Positions 6,036-13,110 of a stretch of 13,642 nucleotides of DNA are shown in pieces. The notes beneath the pieces were generated by a model. That model saw nothing but the letters and a program-made list of their open reading frames with translations, was not told the origin of the DNA and did no database searches. The stretch is taken from NCBI GenBank assembly GCA_039029935.1, contig JBCCFC010000217.1, forward strand, positions 1 through 13,642, given 5' to 3'. The position numbers and the translations under genes were made by a program. Position 1 is the stretch's first letter. Every line of letters starts with the position of its first letter. This DNA is from G039029935 sp039029935 (GTDB lineage Bacteria > Chloroflexota > Anaerolineae > Caldilineales > Caldilineaceae).

Positions 6036-7160
6036 ATGAAAGTCGTCATGATTAGCAAAGCCCTCGTCGTCGGTGCATATCAACGCAAAGCCGAGGAAAT
6101 TGCCGCGCTTGGTGTGGATTTGACCGTGTTGGTCCCACCGTCGTGGTGTGATCGTCGGGGATGTCAAGACGTTGAACGCAGCCATACGCAAGGATATACG
6201 TTGAAGGTGATTCCCATTCGATTCAATGGCAATTTCCATCTGCACCACTACCCCACCCTTGCCCGTGAATTGCAACAACTATCGCCCGAAGTTGTCCATA
6301 TGGACGAAGAGCCGTATAATCTTGCGACTTGGTTGGGTTTGCGCGCCGCCAAAAAGGTGAAGGCGGCTGTGACGTTTTTTACATGGCAGAATTTACACCG
6401 TCGTTACCCGCCACCCTTTCGCTGGTTTGAGCAGGCAAATTATGCGCAAACACCCGTTGCAATTGCTGGCAACCAGGCGGCAGTTGATGTTTTGCACAAA
6501 AAAGGGTATGATAAAGAAAAGAGTAATGTGCGAATTATTCCACAATTTGGGGTTGACCCAGAAATTTTTTCGCCAAAATCAGGGCAGCCTAGTAACAAAA
6601 ATAGTCAGCCATTTCATATTGGATATGCAGGTGGTTTTTTGTCGGAGAAGGGATTGGATGTATTGCTGCGCGCCTGTGCGAAATTGCAGGGTGATTGGCT
6701 CCTGACGCTTGTTGGGGCGGGTGAGGAGCAGGGACGTTTGCAAACATTGGCCGACACGTTAGCCATTGCGGATCGTGTGGATATTGCCCAGCGTTTGGCG
6801 AGTGATGCTATGCCAGCATTTTATCAGCAATTGGATGTATTTGTGTTGCCAAGTCGTACCATCCCTAGCTGGAAAGAGCAGTTTGGCCGTGTACTGATTG
6901 AATCAATGGCGACCGAGGTGGCTGTGATTGGGAGTAACAGTGGGGAGATCCCCAACGTCATCGGTGATGCAGGGTTCATTTTCCCAGAAGATGATGTATC
7001 GGCATTGTGCGCACATTTACAACGTTGTCTTGATGACCGTACCTATTGTGTCGAAATGGGAAAACGAGGACGCCAACGAGTATTGTCAACCTATACGATG
7101 AAACAAATTGCACGTCAAACGGTTGATGTGTATGAAGAGTTGTTAAAACGATCTAGATAA
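6036..7160 (+). CDS. GT4 family glycosyltransferase
   Basis: The 374-residue protein has the two-domain GT-B layout of retaining GT4 enzymes, which transfer a sugar from a nucleotide donor to a lipid- or glycan-linked acceptor at the cytoplasmic face of the membrane. The N-terminal acceptor domain begins MKVVMISKALVVGAYQRKA. The C-terminal domain starts at HIGYAGGFLSEKGLDVLL (194-211) and holds the E-x7-E donor-site motif EQFGRVLIE (E281, E289), followed by SNSGEIPNVIG (301-310). Length is normal for the family. No clear Shine-Dalgarno precedes the ATG, but the N-terminal strand supports this start. It heads a run of glycan genes and is likely transcribed from the TTGACA promoter just upstream. 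Donor and acceptor cannot be assigned. Confidence 0.88.
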   Translation: MKVVMISKALVVGAYQRKAEEIAALGVDLTVLVPPSWCDRRGCQDVERSHTQGYTLKVIPIRFNGNFHLHHYPTLARELQQLSPEVVHMDEEPYNLATWLGLRAAKKVKAAVTFFTWQNLHRRYPPPFRWFEQANYAQTPVAIAGNQAAVDVLHKKGYDKEKSNVRIIPQFGVDPEIFSPKSGQPSNKNSQPFHIGYAGGFLSEKGLDVLLRACAKLQGDWLLTLVGAGEEQGRLQTLADTLAIADRVDIAQRLASDAMPAFYQQLDVFVLPSRTIPSWKEQFGRVLIESMATEVAVIGSNSGEIPNVIGDAGFIFPEDDVSALCAHLQRCLDDRTYCVEMGKRGRQRVLSTYTMKQIARQTVDVYEELLKRSR

Positions 7161-7168
7161 ATGTGAAA

Positions 7169-7213
7169 GTAACATAGGTATCCTGCCTGTAACAGGCAGG
7201 ATGCCTGTGTTAC
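7169..7213. repeat. 21-bp near-perfect hairpin between the two GT4 genes
   Basis: Arms 7169-7189 and 7193-7213 pair over 21 positions with two G-T wobbles and a 3-nt TAA loop. The outer ends are GTAAC/GTTAC and the inner core is GTATCCTGCCTG. It begins 8 bp after the first glycosyltransferase. No T-run follows, so it is not a standard terminator; it may stabilise or separate the messages. Directly after it, 7212-7225 forms the palindrome ACTTAC-TT-GTAAGT, ending four bases before the next ATG. Confidence 0.85.
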
Positions 7214-7229
7214 TTACTTGTAAGTCACT

Positions 7230-8393
7230 ATGCACGTTGCCATTAACGCACAGTTGCTCAACACGGACGAATCCTATCGTGGGGCAGGGGTGAGTCACTA
7301 TAGTCAAAATTTGTTGAAATACATGGGGCAACTTGTTGAGAACACAAATACAGATTCTCCAACCAACGTGTTTACAAGTTTTATCAATGATCAACAGTTT
7401 GAGGCCGAAGGAATCAATTTCCAAGTGACATCCACTCAACTCAAAAAACCCTTAGCGCGGATTGCGTGGGAGCAGACCATCCTACCTCAACAGTTACGGC
7501 GTATCAAGGCCGATGTGGTGCATGGACTTGTGAATATCTTGCCCCTGTCTACCCAATTGCCATCAGTTGTGACTGTGCATGATTTGAGCTTTATCCGAAT
7601 GCCAGAGAAATTCCCGCGCTTAAAACGCACCTATCTGACCCGTTTATGTCGAGCCAGCACACACAAGGCGACACGCATTATTGCGGTGAGCCAGCAAACT
7701 GCGGACGATGTCATGCAATTTATGGATATCCCGCACACAAAAATTGAGGTCGTGTATCACGGTGTTGATACCCACTTTATCCCCAATGATGTTAATCTAG
7801 TAGGCTTTCGTGCCGAGAAAAATTTGCCGGAACGTTTCTTGCTCTATCTAGGCACATTGGAGCCACGCAAAAATCTGTCACTGCTGGTGAAGGCATTTGC
7901 GACATGGCGTACACAGCTATCCCAAGACAGCATACACCAAGAGGTCAAGTTGGTTTTGGCTGGGGCAAAAGGGTGGTTCTATGCAGAAATTTTCGAGCTT
8001 GTGCAAGCACTTGGGTTAGCGGAGTTTGTACTTTTCCCAGGTTACATTGCGGCGCAGGAATTACCCAATTGGTATAGAGCCGCAGAGGGATTTGTCTATC
8101 CCAGCCTGTTTGAAGGTTTTGGGATGCCGCTATTGGAAGCGATGGCCTGTGGTACGCCTGTTTTGTGTAGTGACGCCAGCAGTGTGGGAGAAGTAGCAAG
8201 GGGGTATGCATTGCTCTTTGACCCCTATGCACAAGACCCGGAGGCGGCGCTGGTTGAAAAGCTGAAACCCTTTATTGAAGACTCGACCCTACGCCAAGAA
8301 CTATGTGTGCTTGGCTTAAAACGCGCCAGTGAATTTTCATGGCAACAAACGGCTGAGGAAACCGTTCGTATGTATGAAGCGGTTTATTGTTAA
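7230..8393 (+). CDS. GT4 family glycosyltransferase (mannosyltransferase-like)
   Basis: This second GT4 enzyme has 387 residues. It shows RGAGVSHYSQNLL (17-29), the glycine-containing acceptor-domain loop, then VVTVHDLSF (113-121) and AVSQQTADD (152-160) of the N-terminal domain. The C-terminal domain has LLYLGTLEPRKNLSLLV (204-220), the E-x7-E motif EGFGMPLLE (E295, E303) and MACGTPVLCSDASSVGEV (305-322). The pattern matches mannosyl- and rhamnosyltransferases of O-antigen and exopolysaccharide loci (WbaZ/MtfA-like), though donor sugar is not certain. It is not a recent copy of the preceding GT4 gene: the alignable motifs differ widely. The start lacks a strong Shine-Dalgarno and follows two hairpins, so initiation may be modulated by RNA structure. 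It ends 13 bp before the sugar-phosphate transferase. Confidence 0.88.
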   Translation: MHVAINAQLLNTDESYRGAGVSHYSQNLLKYMGQLVENTNTDSPTNVFTSFINDQQFEAEGINFQVTSTQLKKPLARIAWEQTILPQQLRRIKADVVHGLVNILPLSTQLPSVVTVHDLSFIRMPEKFPRLKRTYLTRLCRASTHKATRIIAVSQQTADDVMQFMDIPHTKIEVVYHGVDTHFIPNDVNLVGFRAEKNLPERFLLYLGTLEPRKNLSLLVKAFATWRTQLSQDSIHQEVKLVLAGAKGWFYAEIFELVQALGLAEFVLFPGYIAAQELPNWYRAAEGFVYPSLFEGFGMPLLEAMACGTPVLCSDASSVGEVARGYALLFDPYAQDPEAALVEKLKPFIEDSTLRQELCVLGLKRASEFSWQQTAEETVRMYEAVYC

Positions 8394-8406
8394 TCAGAAA
8401 GGTGCT

Positions 8407-9984
8407 ATGGCAACTGCTAAACAAATGGATATTGACAGTCTAAAGATTTCGCAATCATCAATGTCAGGTCCCATGTCAGTTTCTTACCCAAACGCCAAGA
8501 AGGGGGAAACACGAAATAAGCTGGGCAAGCTGCTTATTTCGCTGGTGACACAGGCTCCAACCAGCTATTGGCGTTATAGTTTACTTTTATCGGATATCAT
8601 CTTAATTTTTGTGGCGTTCGCCGCAGCCTACTACATTCGTTACCAGCTACAGTGGTTTCGCTCGGTAGACCCTGCCTTTGATATCAATTTCATACAGTAC
8701 GCACCCTTTTTTGTAACATTGATGATGATCTTGCCGATTACGTTTTATCTCTCAGGTATCTATGCATTTCAAAAGAGCCGTAAACGTGGTCTCGGCCCGA
8801 TGGAAGAAACCTATGAGATCGCCACCGCAACAATGATGGGGGTGGTGATGTTGATCGCGATTAGCCTTGTTTTTACCCCAATGCTTTATAGTCGTCTTAT
8901 ATTTTTGTATACAGCGTTTTTAATTACCTTCTTTCTGGGTACAAGCCGTCTGGTCATCCATTGGACCCGCGCCTATTTACGCCAGCATGGGATAGGTGTC
9001 GAGAGAATGTTGTTGGTCGGTGCGGGCGATGTTGGGCGGATGGTGATGCGCAATATTGTGGCGCGCCCAGACTTGGGCTATCAGCTTGTCGGCTTTGTCG
9101 ATGACAACCCTGAGAAGGCGAGTACCGATATCGGCCCCTTTAAAGCATTGGGTCCGATTGAAAATATTGAACATGTCCTGACAGAAACGTATGTTGATAG
9201 TGTCATTATTTCTTTGCCCTGGCAGAGTTATAATGCCATTGAGCATATCGTTCAGTTTTGTGAAGAACACAATATTCGTGCGCAGGTTGTACCCAATCTC
9301 TTCCAACTGACCAAAAACCAGATGATGGTAGAAGACCTCAATGGAATCCCGTTGATCAGTACACGGGAAATGTCGATCCGTGGTTGGAACCTGATCATCA
9401 AACGTATATCCGACTTGACTTTAGCAACCATTGGACTGGTCATTGGCTTTCCGATGATGCTCTGTGCGGCTATCGCGGTTAAGCTCGAAACGCCGGGACC
9501 TATCTTTTATCAACAGACGCGTATCGGCAAGGATGGAAACCCCTTTGGTTGTTTTAAATTCCGGTCGATGGTTGATGGTGCTGATACACTTGTGGATGAT
9601 ATGCAAGACCTCAATGAGGCAACTGGACCACTTTTCAAGATGCGCGATGATCCTCGCCGTACCAAGGTCGGTGCGTTTCTGCGTCGTTGGAGTATTGACG
9701 AATTGCCACAGTTGTTTAATGTCATGCGGGGCGAGATGAGTGTGATTGGGCCGCGTCCCAATCTGCCCAAAGAAGTAGACGCGTATGCGGATTGGCATCA
9801 TAAACGACTCTCGGTCAATCCTGGTATGACGGGGTTGTGGCAAGTGAGCGGACGTAGTGATTTGACCTTTGACGAAATGGTGTTGTTGGATATTTACTAC
9901 ACGGAACATTGGAGCCCAAGTTTAGACTTTGGCATTTTGTTGCGTACGCTGCCTGCGGTGTTGAAGGGTGATGGGGCGTATTAA
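8407..9984 (+). CDS. Polyprenyl-phosphate sugar phosphotransferase (WcaJ/WbaP-like)
   Basis: The 525-residue membrane enzyme should transfer a hexose-1-phosphate from a UDP-sugar to undecaprenyl phosphate, the first step of exopolysaccharide or O-antigen unit assembly. Four N-terminal membrane segments lie at about 57-77, 98-118, 140-160 and 162-182. A soluble CoA_binding_3-type Rossmann domain follows, with MLLVGAGDVGRMV (201-213). After a hydrophobic segment at about 333-357 comes the catalytic Bac_transf domain: KFRSM (384-388), RRTKVGAFLRRWSIDELPQL (417-436), SVIGPRP (445-451), GMTGLWQVSGRS (473-484) and LDIYY (494-498). The D-E pair of IDELPQ and the arginines of GPRP are intact. An in-frame ATG at 8329 would overlap the upstream gene; 8407 is preferred because AGAAAGGTG (8396-8404) precedes it. 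The specific sugar is not readable. Confidence 0.92.
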   Translation: MATAKQMDIDSLKISQSSMSGPMSVSYPNAKKGETRNKLGKLLISLVTQAPTSYWRYSLLLSDIILIFVAFAAAYYIRYQLQWFRSVDPAFDINFIQYAPFFVTLMMILPITFYLSGIYAFQKSRKRGLGPMEETYEIATATMMGVVMLIAISLVFTPMLYSRLIFLYTAFLITFFLGTSRLVIHWTRAYLRQHGIGVERMLLVGAGDVGRMVMRNIVARPDLGYQLVGFVDDNPEKASTDIGPFKALGPIENIEHVLTETYVDSVIISLPWQSYNAIEHIVQFCEEHNIRAQVVPNLFQLTKNQMMVEDLNGIPLISTREMSIRGWNLIIKRISDLTLATIGLVIGFPMMLCAAIAVKLETPGPIFYQQTRIGKDGNPFGCFKFRSMVDGADTLVDDMQDLNEATGPLFKMRDDPRRTKVGAFLRRWSIDELPQLFNVMRGEMSVIGPRPNLPKEVDAYADWHHKRLSVNPGMTGLWQVSGRSDLTFDEMVLLDIYYTEHWSPSLDFGILLRTLPAVLKGDGAY

Positions 9985-9997
9985 TGGGTGAGTCGGT

Positions 9998-10080
9998 GGT
10001 CGGTAGGTCGGTAGGTCAGCGGGTCAGTAGGTCGGTAAGTCAGTACCGAATACCGACCTACTGACCTACTGACCTACCGA
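9998..10080. repeat. Octamer array followed by its own inverse (30-bp stem)
   Basis: Six octamers of GGTCGGTA/GGTCAGTA type fill 9998-10045. After a short junction, their reverse complement (units CGACCTAC and TGACCTAC) fills about 10051-10080. Arms 10008-10037 and 10051-10080 pair over 30 positions with only two imperfect pairs (one mismatch and one wobble) around a 13-nt loop. It occupies most of the gap between the sugar phosphotransferase and the MGDG-synthase-like gene. No T-run follows, so ordinary termination is not indicated, but the transcript would form a long hairpin. Confidence 0.9.
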
Positions 10081-10105
10081 TTACTGCCCCACGACTTCTT
10101 AAACA

Positions 10106-11338
10106 ATGAGCAAACCATGCCACATCCTAATCCTCATGAGCAAAACGGGCAACGGACATCAAGCGAGTGCACAGGCATTGGCCGAGGGGTTTGAGCAGCA
10201 TTTTGGTAACCAAGTTAACGTAACAATCATTGATTTTTTATTTGACCATATTCCATACCCCTTGAATTTATTGCCGCGGAGTTATAATACCATCATCTCT
10301 AATTGCCCTTGGGTCTGGCAGCTTGTATGGAATCTATCCATGATGGATTGGTTGCGAAATTTGTTACAACAAATGATTCATACCGTTTCCGTTCATTCTG
10401 CACAAAAAATGCTTACTGATTATCAACCTGACCTCATTGTTGCGGTTCATGCCATTTTTGTGCAAACACTCACAATAGACGCGCTCAGAAAAGTAGACTA
10501 TCATGCGCCATTTGTGACTGTTGTTACGGATTTAATTGATATTCACCCGCTATGGTTTCACAGTGAGGCTGATTTATGTTTTGTGGGGAGCGATAGTGCC
10601 TATCAACGCGGATGTAAAGCTGGCATCTCCCCACAGCAGTTACGACAGTATGGATTGCCAATTCGTCAAGCCTTTACAAACGCAATTGCATCAAATGAGT
10701 CCAAATCTGACCTCCGTCAAAAACTCGGGCTGCATCGGGATTTATCGACGGTGCTACTCTTGGGGGGGCGTACCAACCAACGAACAGTACTCCGTATCGC
10801 GCAGACCCTTTCAAAAAAGTTGAGCGCGGCAACCCCATCGAAGCAAACACACACGGCTCAATTGGTCATTATCTGTGGTCAGGATACACAACTCTATGCG
10901 ATGCTAACGGCTCGTACATGGCAGATACCAACCGTCATTGTGGGGTTTGTTGAGAATATGGCTGAGTGGATGCGGGCAAGCGACTGTCTTGTGACCAAGG
11001 CTGGGCCTGGTGTCATTGCCGAGGCGATGGCGTGTGGATTGCCGATGATTCTCTATGGCTATGTGCCAGGGCAAGAGGCAGGCAATGTTCCCTTTGTTGT
11101 CGAAAATAACATGGGTACATATAGTGAAGATGCAGAGGAGATCGCCAATTGGGTTGTTGGTTGGTTTGGTCCAAACACTGTACAATTAAAGCGCATGGCA
11201 ACACAGGCAAAGTGTCATGGGCGTCCAGAGGCAACATCACACATTATTGAAGACATTGGGAAACTGATCCCTGATTTGAAACACAGAAGAGATAGAGAAC
11301 ATGCCACAAATACACACAGCCATTATCGCATTGGGTAG
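10106..11338 (+). CDS. MGDG-synthase-like glycosyltransferase (GT28-type)
   Basis: The 410-residue protein matches the two-domain layout of monogalactosyldiacylglycerol synthase and processive diacylglycerol glucosyltransferases, which add a sugar from a UDP donor to diacylglycerol at the cytoplasmic membrane face. The N-terminal MGDG_synth domain shows MSKTGNGHQASAQAL (11-25), FLFDHIPYPLN (44-54), VVTDLIDIHPLWFH (139-152) and VGSDSAYQRG (160-169). The Glyco_tran_28_C part has VGFVENMAEWM (279-289), the donor motif TKAGPGVIAEAMACGLP (297-313) and PGQEAGN (321-327). The glycine-rich loop, usually GG.GMG, reads LLLGGRTNQRT here (217-227), a notable deviation. No Shine-Dalgarno is seen before the ATG. 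The 3' end overlaps the folate gene by 38 bp. The acceptor could be another lipid. Confidence 0.85.
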   Translation: MSKPCHILILMSKTGNGHQASAQALAEGFEQHFGNQVNVTIIDFLFDHIPYPLNLLPRSYNTIISNCPWVWQLVWNLSMMDWLRNLLQQMIHTVSVHSAQKMLTDYQPDLIVAVHAIFVQTLTIDALRKVDYHAPFVTVVTDLIDIHPLWFHSEADLCFVGSDSAYQRGCKAGISPQQLRQYGLPIRQAFTNAIASNESKSDLRQKLGLHRDLSTVLLLGGRTNQRTVLRIAQTLSKKLSAATPSKQTHTAQLVIICGQDTQLYAMLTARTWQIPTVIVGFVENMAEWMRASDCLVTKAGPGVIAEAMACGLPMILYGYVPGQEAGNVPFVVENNMGTYSEDAEEIANWVVGWFGPNTVQLKRMATQAKCHGRPEATSHIIEDIGKLIPDLKHRRDREHATNTHSHYRIG

Positions 11339-12656
11339 CAACATCGGCGACCGCGCGGCCATCATCCACGCTGGGTTGGAGGCAATGCGATCCTACGCAA
11401 CAATTGATGAGACTTCATTTCTCTATGAGACACCCGCAGCTTATCTCACTGATCAACCTGATTTTCTCAACGCTGTTTGCCGCATCCACACAGTACTCTC
11501 ACCGACAGACCTGCTGAAAGCACTTCAGCAGACGGAGCATGAGTTAGGCCGTGTACGCCTTGTTCGTTACGGCCCCCGCTCCATTGATTTGGATATTCTC
11601 TTTTATGATGAATTGATTGTCGAGCAGGATGAATTGACCATTCCGCACCCACGAATGGCCGAACGTGATTTCGTGTTGCAACCATTAATGGACATTGCCC
11701 CCGACTTTGTACATCCTGTGTTGCGCCAACCAGTTCACGCCTTATGGACGCAGCTCAAAATGCCCCCCTTACCCAGAGTGACGCCGCTGGGCAAACATCT
11801 GTGGACATGGGGTAAACAGACTTATATCATGGGTGTTATAAATGCAACGCCAGACTCGTTTTCAGGGGATGGTCTCTTTGCAGAGCAGAAACGAGGTATT
11901 GGGCGAGCGGTCACACAGGCTGAATCTTTTGTCGCCTTTGGTGCGCACTGTCTAGATATCGGCGGTCAGTCCACGCGACCAGGGCATGAACTTGTCAGCG
12001 AAGATGAAGAGATTGAACGCATTGTCCCAATCATTGAGGCAGTTTCAACCCATGTTGATGTACCCATTTCTGTGGATACGTTCCGCGCCAAGGTTGCGCG
12101 AGCCGCAATTGAGGCCGGAGCGCATTTCATCAATGATGTATGGGGAATGCGCTTTGAACCAATGACCTGTGAGATTGCGGCGGAGATATACGCGCCATTG
12201 GTTGTGATGTATAACCAAACTCAGCCGTCCAACCCCGAATATGGCACACGCATCACCGAAACCCATCCACTAGACCACGACGATATTTTGGTAAAGACAC
12301 AGATTCAACTACAACAACAACTCAATAAAGCGATGGCAGCAGGTCTACCTCGTTGGCTGCTAATTGCTGATCCCGGTATGGGGTATGGACAACCCTTTGA
12401 GGATCAGATTCACATGGTGCGCAACTTTGATATGCTGGCTCGTGAAGGTGTTTTAGGCGACTACCCTTGGCTCTTTGGCCCTTCGCGGAAAGGGTTTGTC
12501 GGTCATCTGTTGGGTGGTGCACCGAGAGAGGAGCGCGATGAAGGGACGGCAGCGCTCTGTGCTTTGGCGATTGAGCGTGGAGCAGACATCATTCGTGTCC
12601 ATGATGTCAAGATATCGGCGCGTGTGGCGCGGGTTGTAGATGCAGTGATGCGCTGA
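11301..12656 (+). CDS. Bifunctional HPPK-DHPS (folate biosynthesis)
   Basis: The 451-residue protein joins two consecutive folate enzymes. Residues 1-155 are 6-hydroxymethyl-7,8-dihydropterin pyrophosphokinase: ALGSNIGDR (10-18), RYGPRSIDLDILFYDE (89-104) and PHPRMAERDFVLQPL (115-129). Residues 170-451 are dihydropteroate synthase, which couples the activated pterin to p-aminobenzoate: MGVINATPDSFSGDG (177-191), LDIGGQSTRPG (218-228), ISVDT (256-260), FINDVWGM (276-283), DPGMGYGQPFEDQ (357-369), GPSRKGFVG (393-401) and RVHDVK (432-437). Catalytic aspartates, the NATPDSF loop and the SRK motif are intact. The usual lysine or alanine-lysine after the DPGxG segment is Gln364 here. HPPK-DHPS fusions are known from fungi, plants and some bacteria. 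The ATG lies inside the preceding glycosyltransferase gene; the conserved HPPK start makes it secure. Confidence 0.95.
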   Translation: MPQIHTAIIALGSNIGDRAAIIHAGLEAMRSYATIDETSFLYETPAAYLTDQPDFLNAVCRIHTVLSPTDLLKALQQTEHELGRVRLVRYGPRSIDLDILFYDELIVEQDELTIPHPRMAERDFVLQPLMDIAPDFVHPVLRQPVHALWTQLKMPPLPRVTPLGKHLWTWGKQTYIMGVINATPDSFSGDGLFAEQKRGIGRAVTQAESFVAFGAHCLDIGGQSTRPGHELVSEDEEIERIVPIIEAVSTHVDVPISVDTFRAKVARAAIEAGAHFINDVWGMRFEPMTCEIAAEIYAPLVVMYNQTQPSNPEYGTRITETHPLDHDDILVKTQIQLQQQLNKAMAAGLPRWLLIADPGMGYGQPFEDQIHMVRNFDMLAREGVLGDYPWLFGPSRKGFVGHLLGGAPREERDEGTAALCALAIERGADIIRVHDVKISARVARVVDAVMR

Positions 12657-12661
12657 AAAGC

Positions 12662-12705
12662 CAGTAACGCAGATTGCCTATCTGCGGAGTAACAGTAACG
12701 CAGAT
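12662..12705. repeat. Direct repeat CAGTAACGCAGAT with internal hairpin
   Basis: The 13-mer CAGTAACGCAGAT occurs at 12662-12674 and 12693-12705. The first copy runs into CGCAGAT-TGCCT-ATCTGCG (12668-12686), a perfect 7-bp stem with 5-nt loop. The word ATTGCCTATCTGC (12673-12685) recurs exactly at 12841-12853. Confidence 0.8.
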
Positions 12706-12740
12706 CAGTAGCAGCAAAAGGAACATACAATAGTGGAGTA

Positions 12741-12789
12741 GGCGTTCTCTAACGCCGTTTTGTTCACGAGTCGCATTCTCTAATGCGAC
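12741..12789. repeat. Twin hairpins with identical TT-CTCT-AA centres
   Basis: GGCGTT-CTCT-AACGCC (12741-12756) and GTCGCATT-CTCT-AATGCGAC (12770-12789) are perfect 6-bp and 8-bp hairpins 13 bp apart. Their loops and the two closing pairs are identical while the outer stems differ in sequence but keep pairing. The first is followed by a short T-rich stretch (GTTTTGTT), so it might act weakly as a terminator for the folate gene. Confidence 0.8.
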
Positions 12790-12840
12790 CTCCGCGATGG
12801 ACATAGACCTTGTATGCGGGTTTTGCTGCCACTGTCGCAT

Positions 12841-12880
12841 ATTGCCTATCTGCAGGGCAGCAACGCAATAGATAGGCAAT
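12841..12880. repeat. 11-bp inverted repeat ATTGCCTATCT/AGATAGGCAAT
   Basis: Perfect arms at 12841-12851 and 12870-12880 enclose an 18-nt loop. The left arm is the second copy of the ATTGCCTATCTGC word seen at 12673-12685, so this looks like a second, rearranged member of the same element. CTCTTTT follows on the plus strand. Confidence 0.75.
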
Positions 12881-12914
12881 CTCTTTTACGGATTTTATAC
12901 TTCCCGAAACATAA

Positions 12915-12944
12915 AGAGCCGCTGCAAATTTGCAGCGGCTCTTC
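12915..12944. terminator. 30-nt perfect palindrome, probable intrinsic terminator
   Basis: A perfect GC-rich palindrome with core GAGCCGCTGCAAA and its complement is centred on AAATTT. The stem sequence AAGAGCCGCTGC...GCAGCGGCTCTT is typical of rho-independent terminators. The T-tract is weak on both strands (TCTTCATC rightward, CTCTTTATGTTT leftward). It lies 258 bp beyond the folate gene and would insulate it from the membrane-protein gene. Confidence 0.65.
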
Positions 12945-13036
12945 ATCACACAAAAGGAGAAACCAAAACCTCAAAAACCCATTACCCAATCCATCTTCAT
13001 TATAGCATGGCGACTGCTTCTTTACATCTAACTTAC

Positions 13037-13094
13037 GACGTATATTCCTTTGAATTTCATACGTCATTTGACGTACTCATTAAAATGACGTACT
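13037..13094 (+). promoter_or_regulatory. Cluster of TGACGTA boxes before the 13111 gene
   Basis: TACGTCA-TT-TGACGTA (13060-13075) is a perfect 16-nt palindrome. A further TGACGTACT (13086-13094) repeats 13069-13077 at 17-bp offset, and a related CGACGTA lies at 13036-13042. TTGACG (13068-13073) inside the palindrome is a possible -35, but the matching -10 region is poor. The arrangement suggests a regulator-binding region for the downstream gene. Confidence 0.5.
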
Positions 13095-13110
13095 TGATAA
13101 AAGGATATAT

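Larger units (their letters stand above)
12657..13110. other. 454-bp intergenic region rich in hairpins
   Basis: After the folate gene stop I see no convincing protein or RNA gene until 13111. The region holds a 13-nt direct repeat, four small hairpins, a 30-nt perfect palindrome (12915-12944) and, nearest the next gene, a cluster of TGACGTA boxes. Bases 12945-13020 show nothing clear beyond A/C-rich sequence. Confidence 0.7.

Noticed and set aside
5992..6039. 15-codon ORF whose stop overlaps the GT4 start (ATGA)
   Set aside because: It is too short to support, has no ribosome-binding site and coincides with the candidate promoter.
8329..8406. Longer sugar phosphotransferase frame starting at 8329
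   Set aside because: It would overlap the upstream GT4 gene by 65 bp. AGAAAGGTG directly precedes the ATG at 8407, and family members begin with a variable tail anyway.
9421..9909. 162-residue minus-strand ORF inside the sugar phosphotransferase gene
   Set aside because: It is antisense to the conserved Bac_transf catalytic domain, with no motif or ribosome-binding site of its own.
12657..12910. Possible tRNA or structured small RNA gene
   Set aside because: The hairpins are separate short palindromes and do not fold into a cloverleaf. No T-loop GTTCRA motif or acceptor-stem pairing was found.
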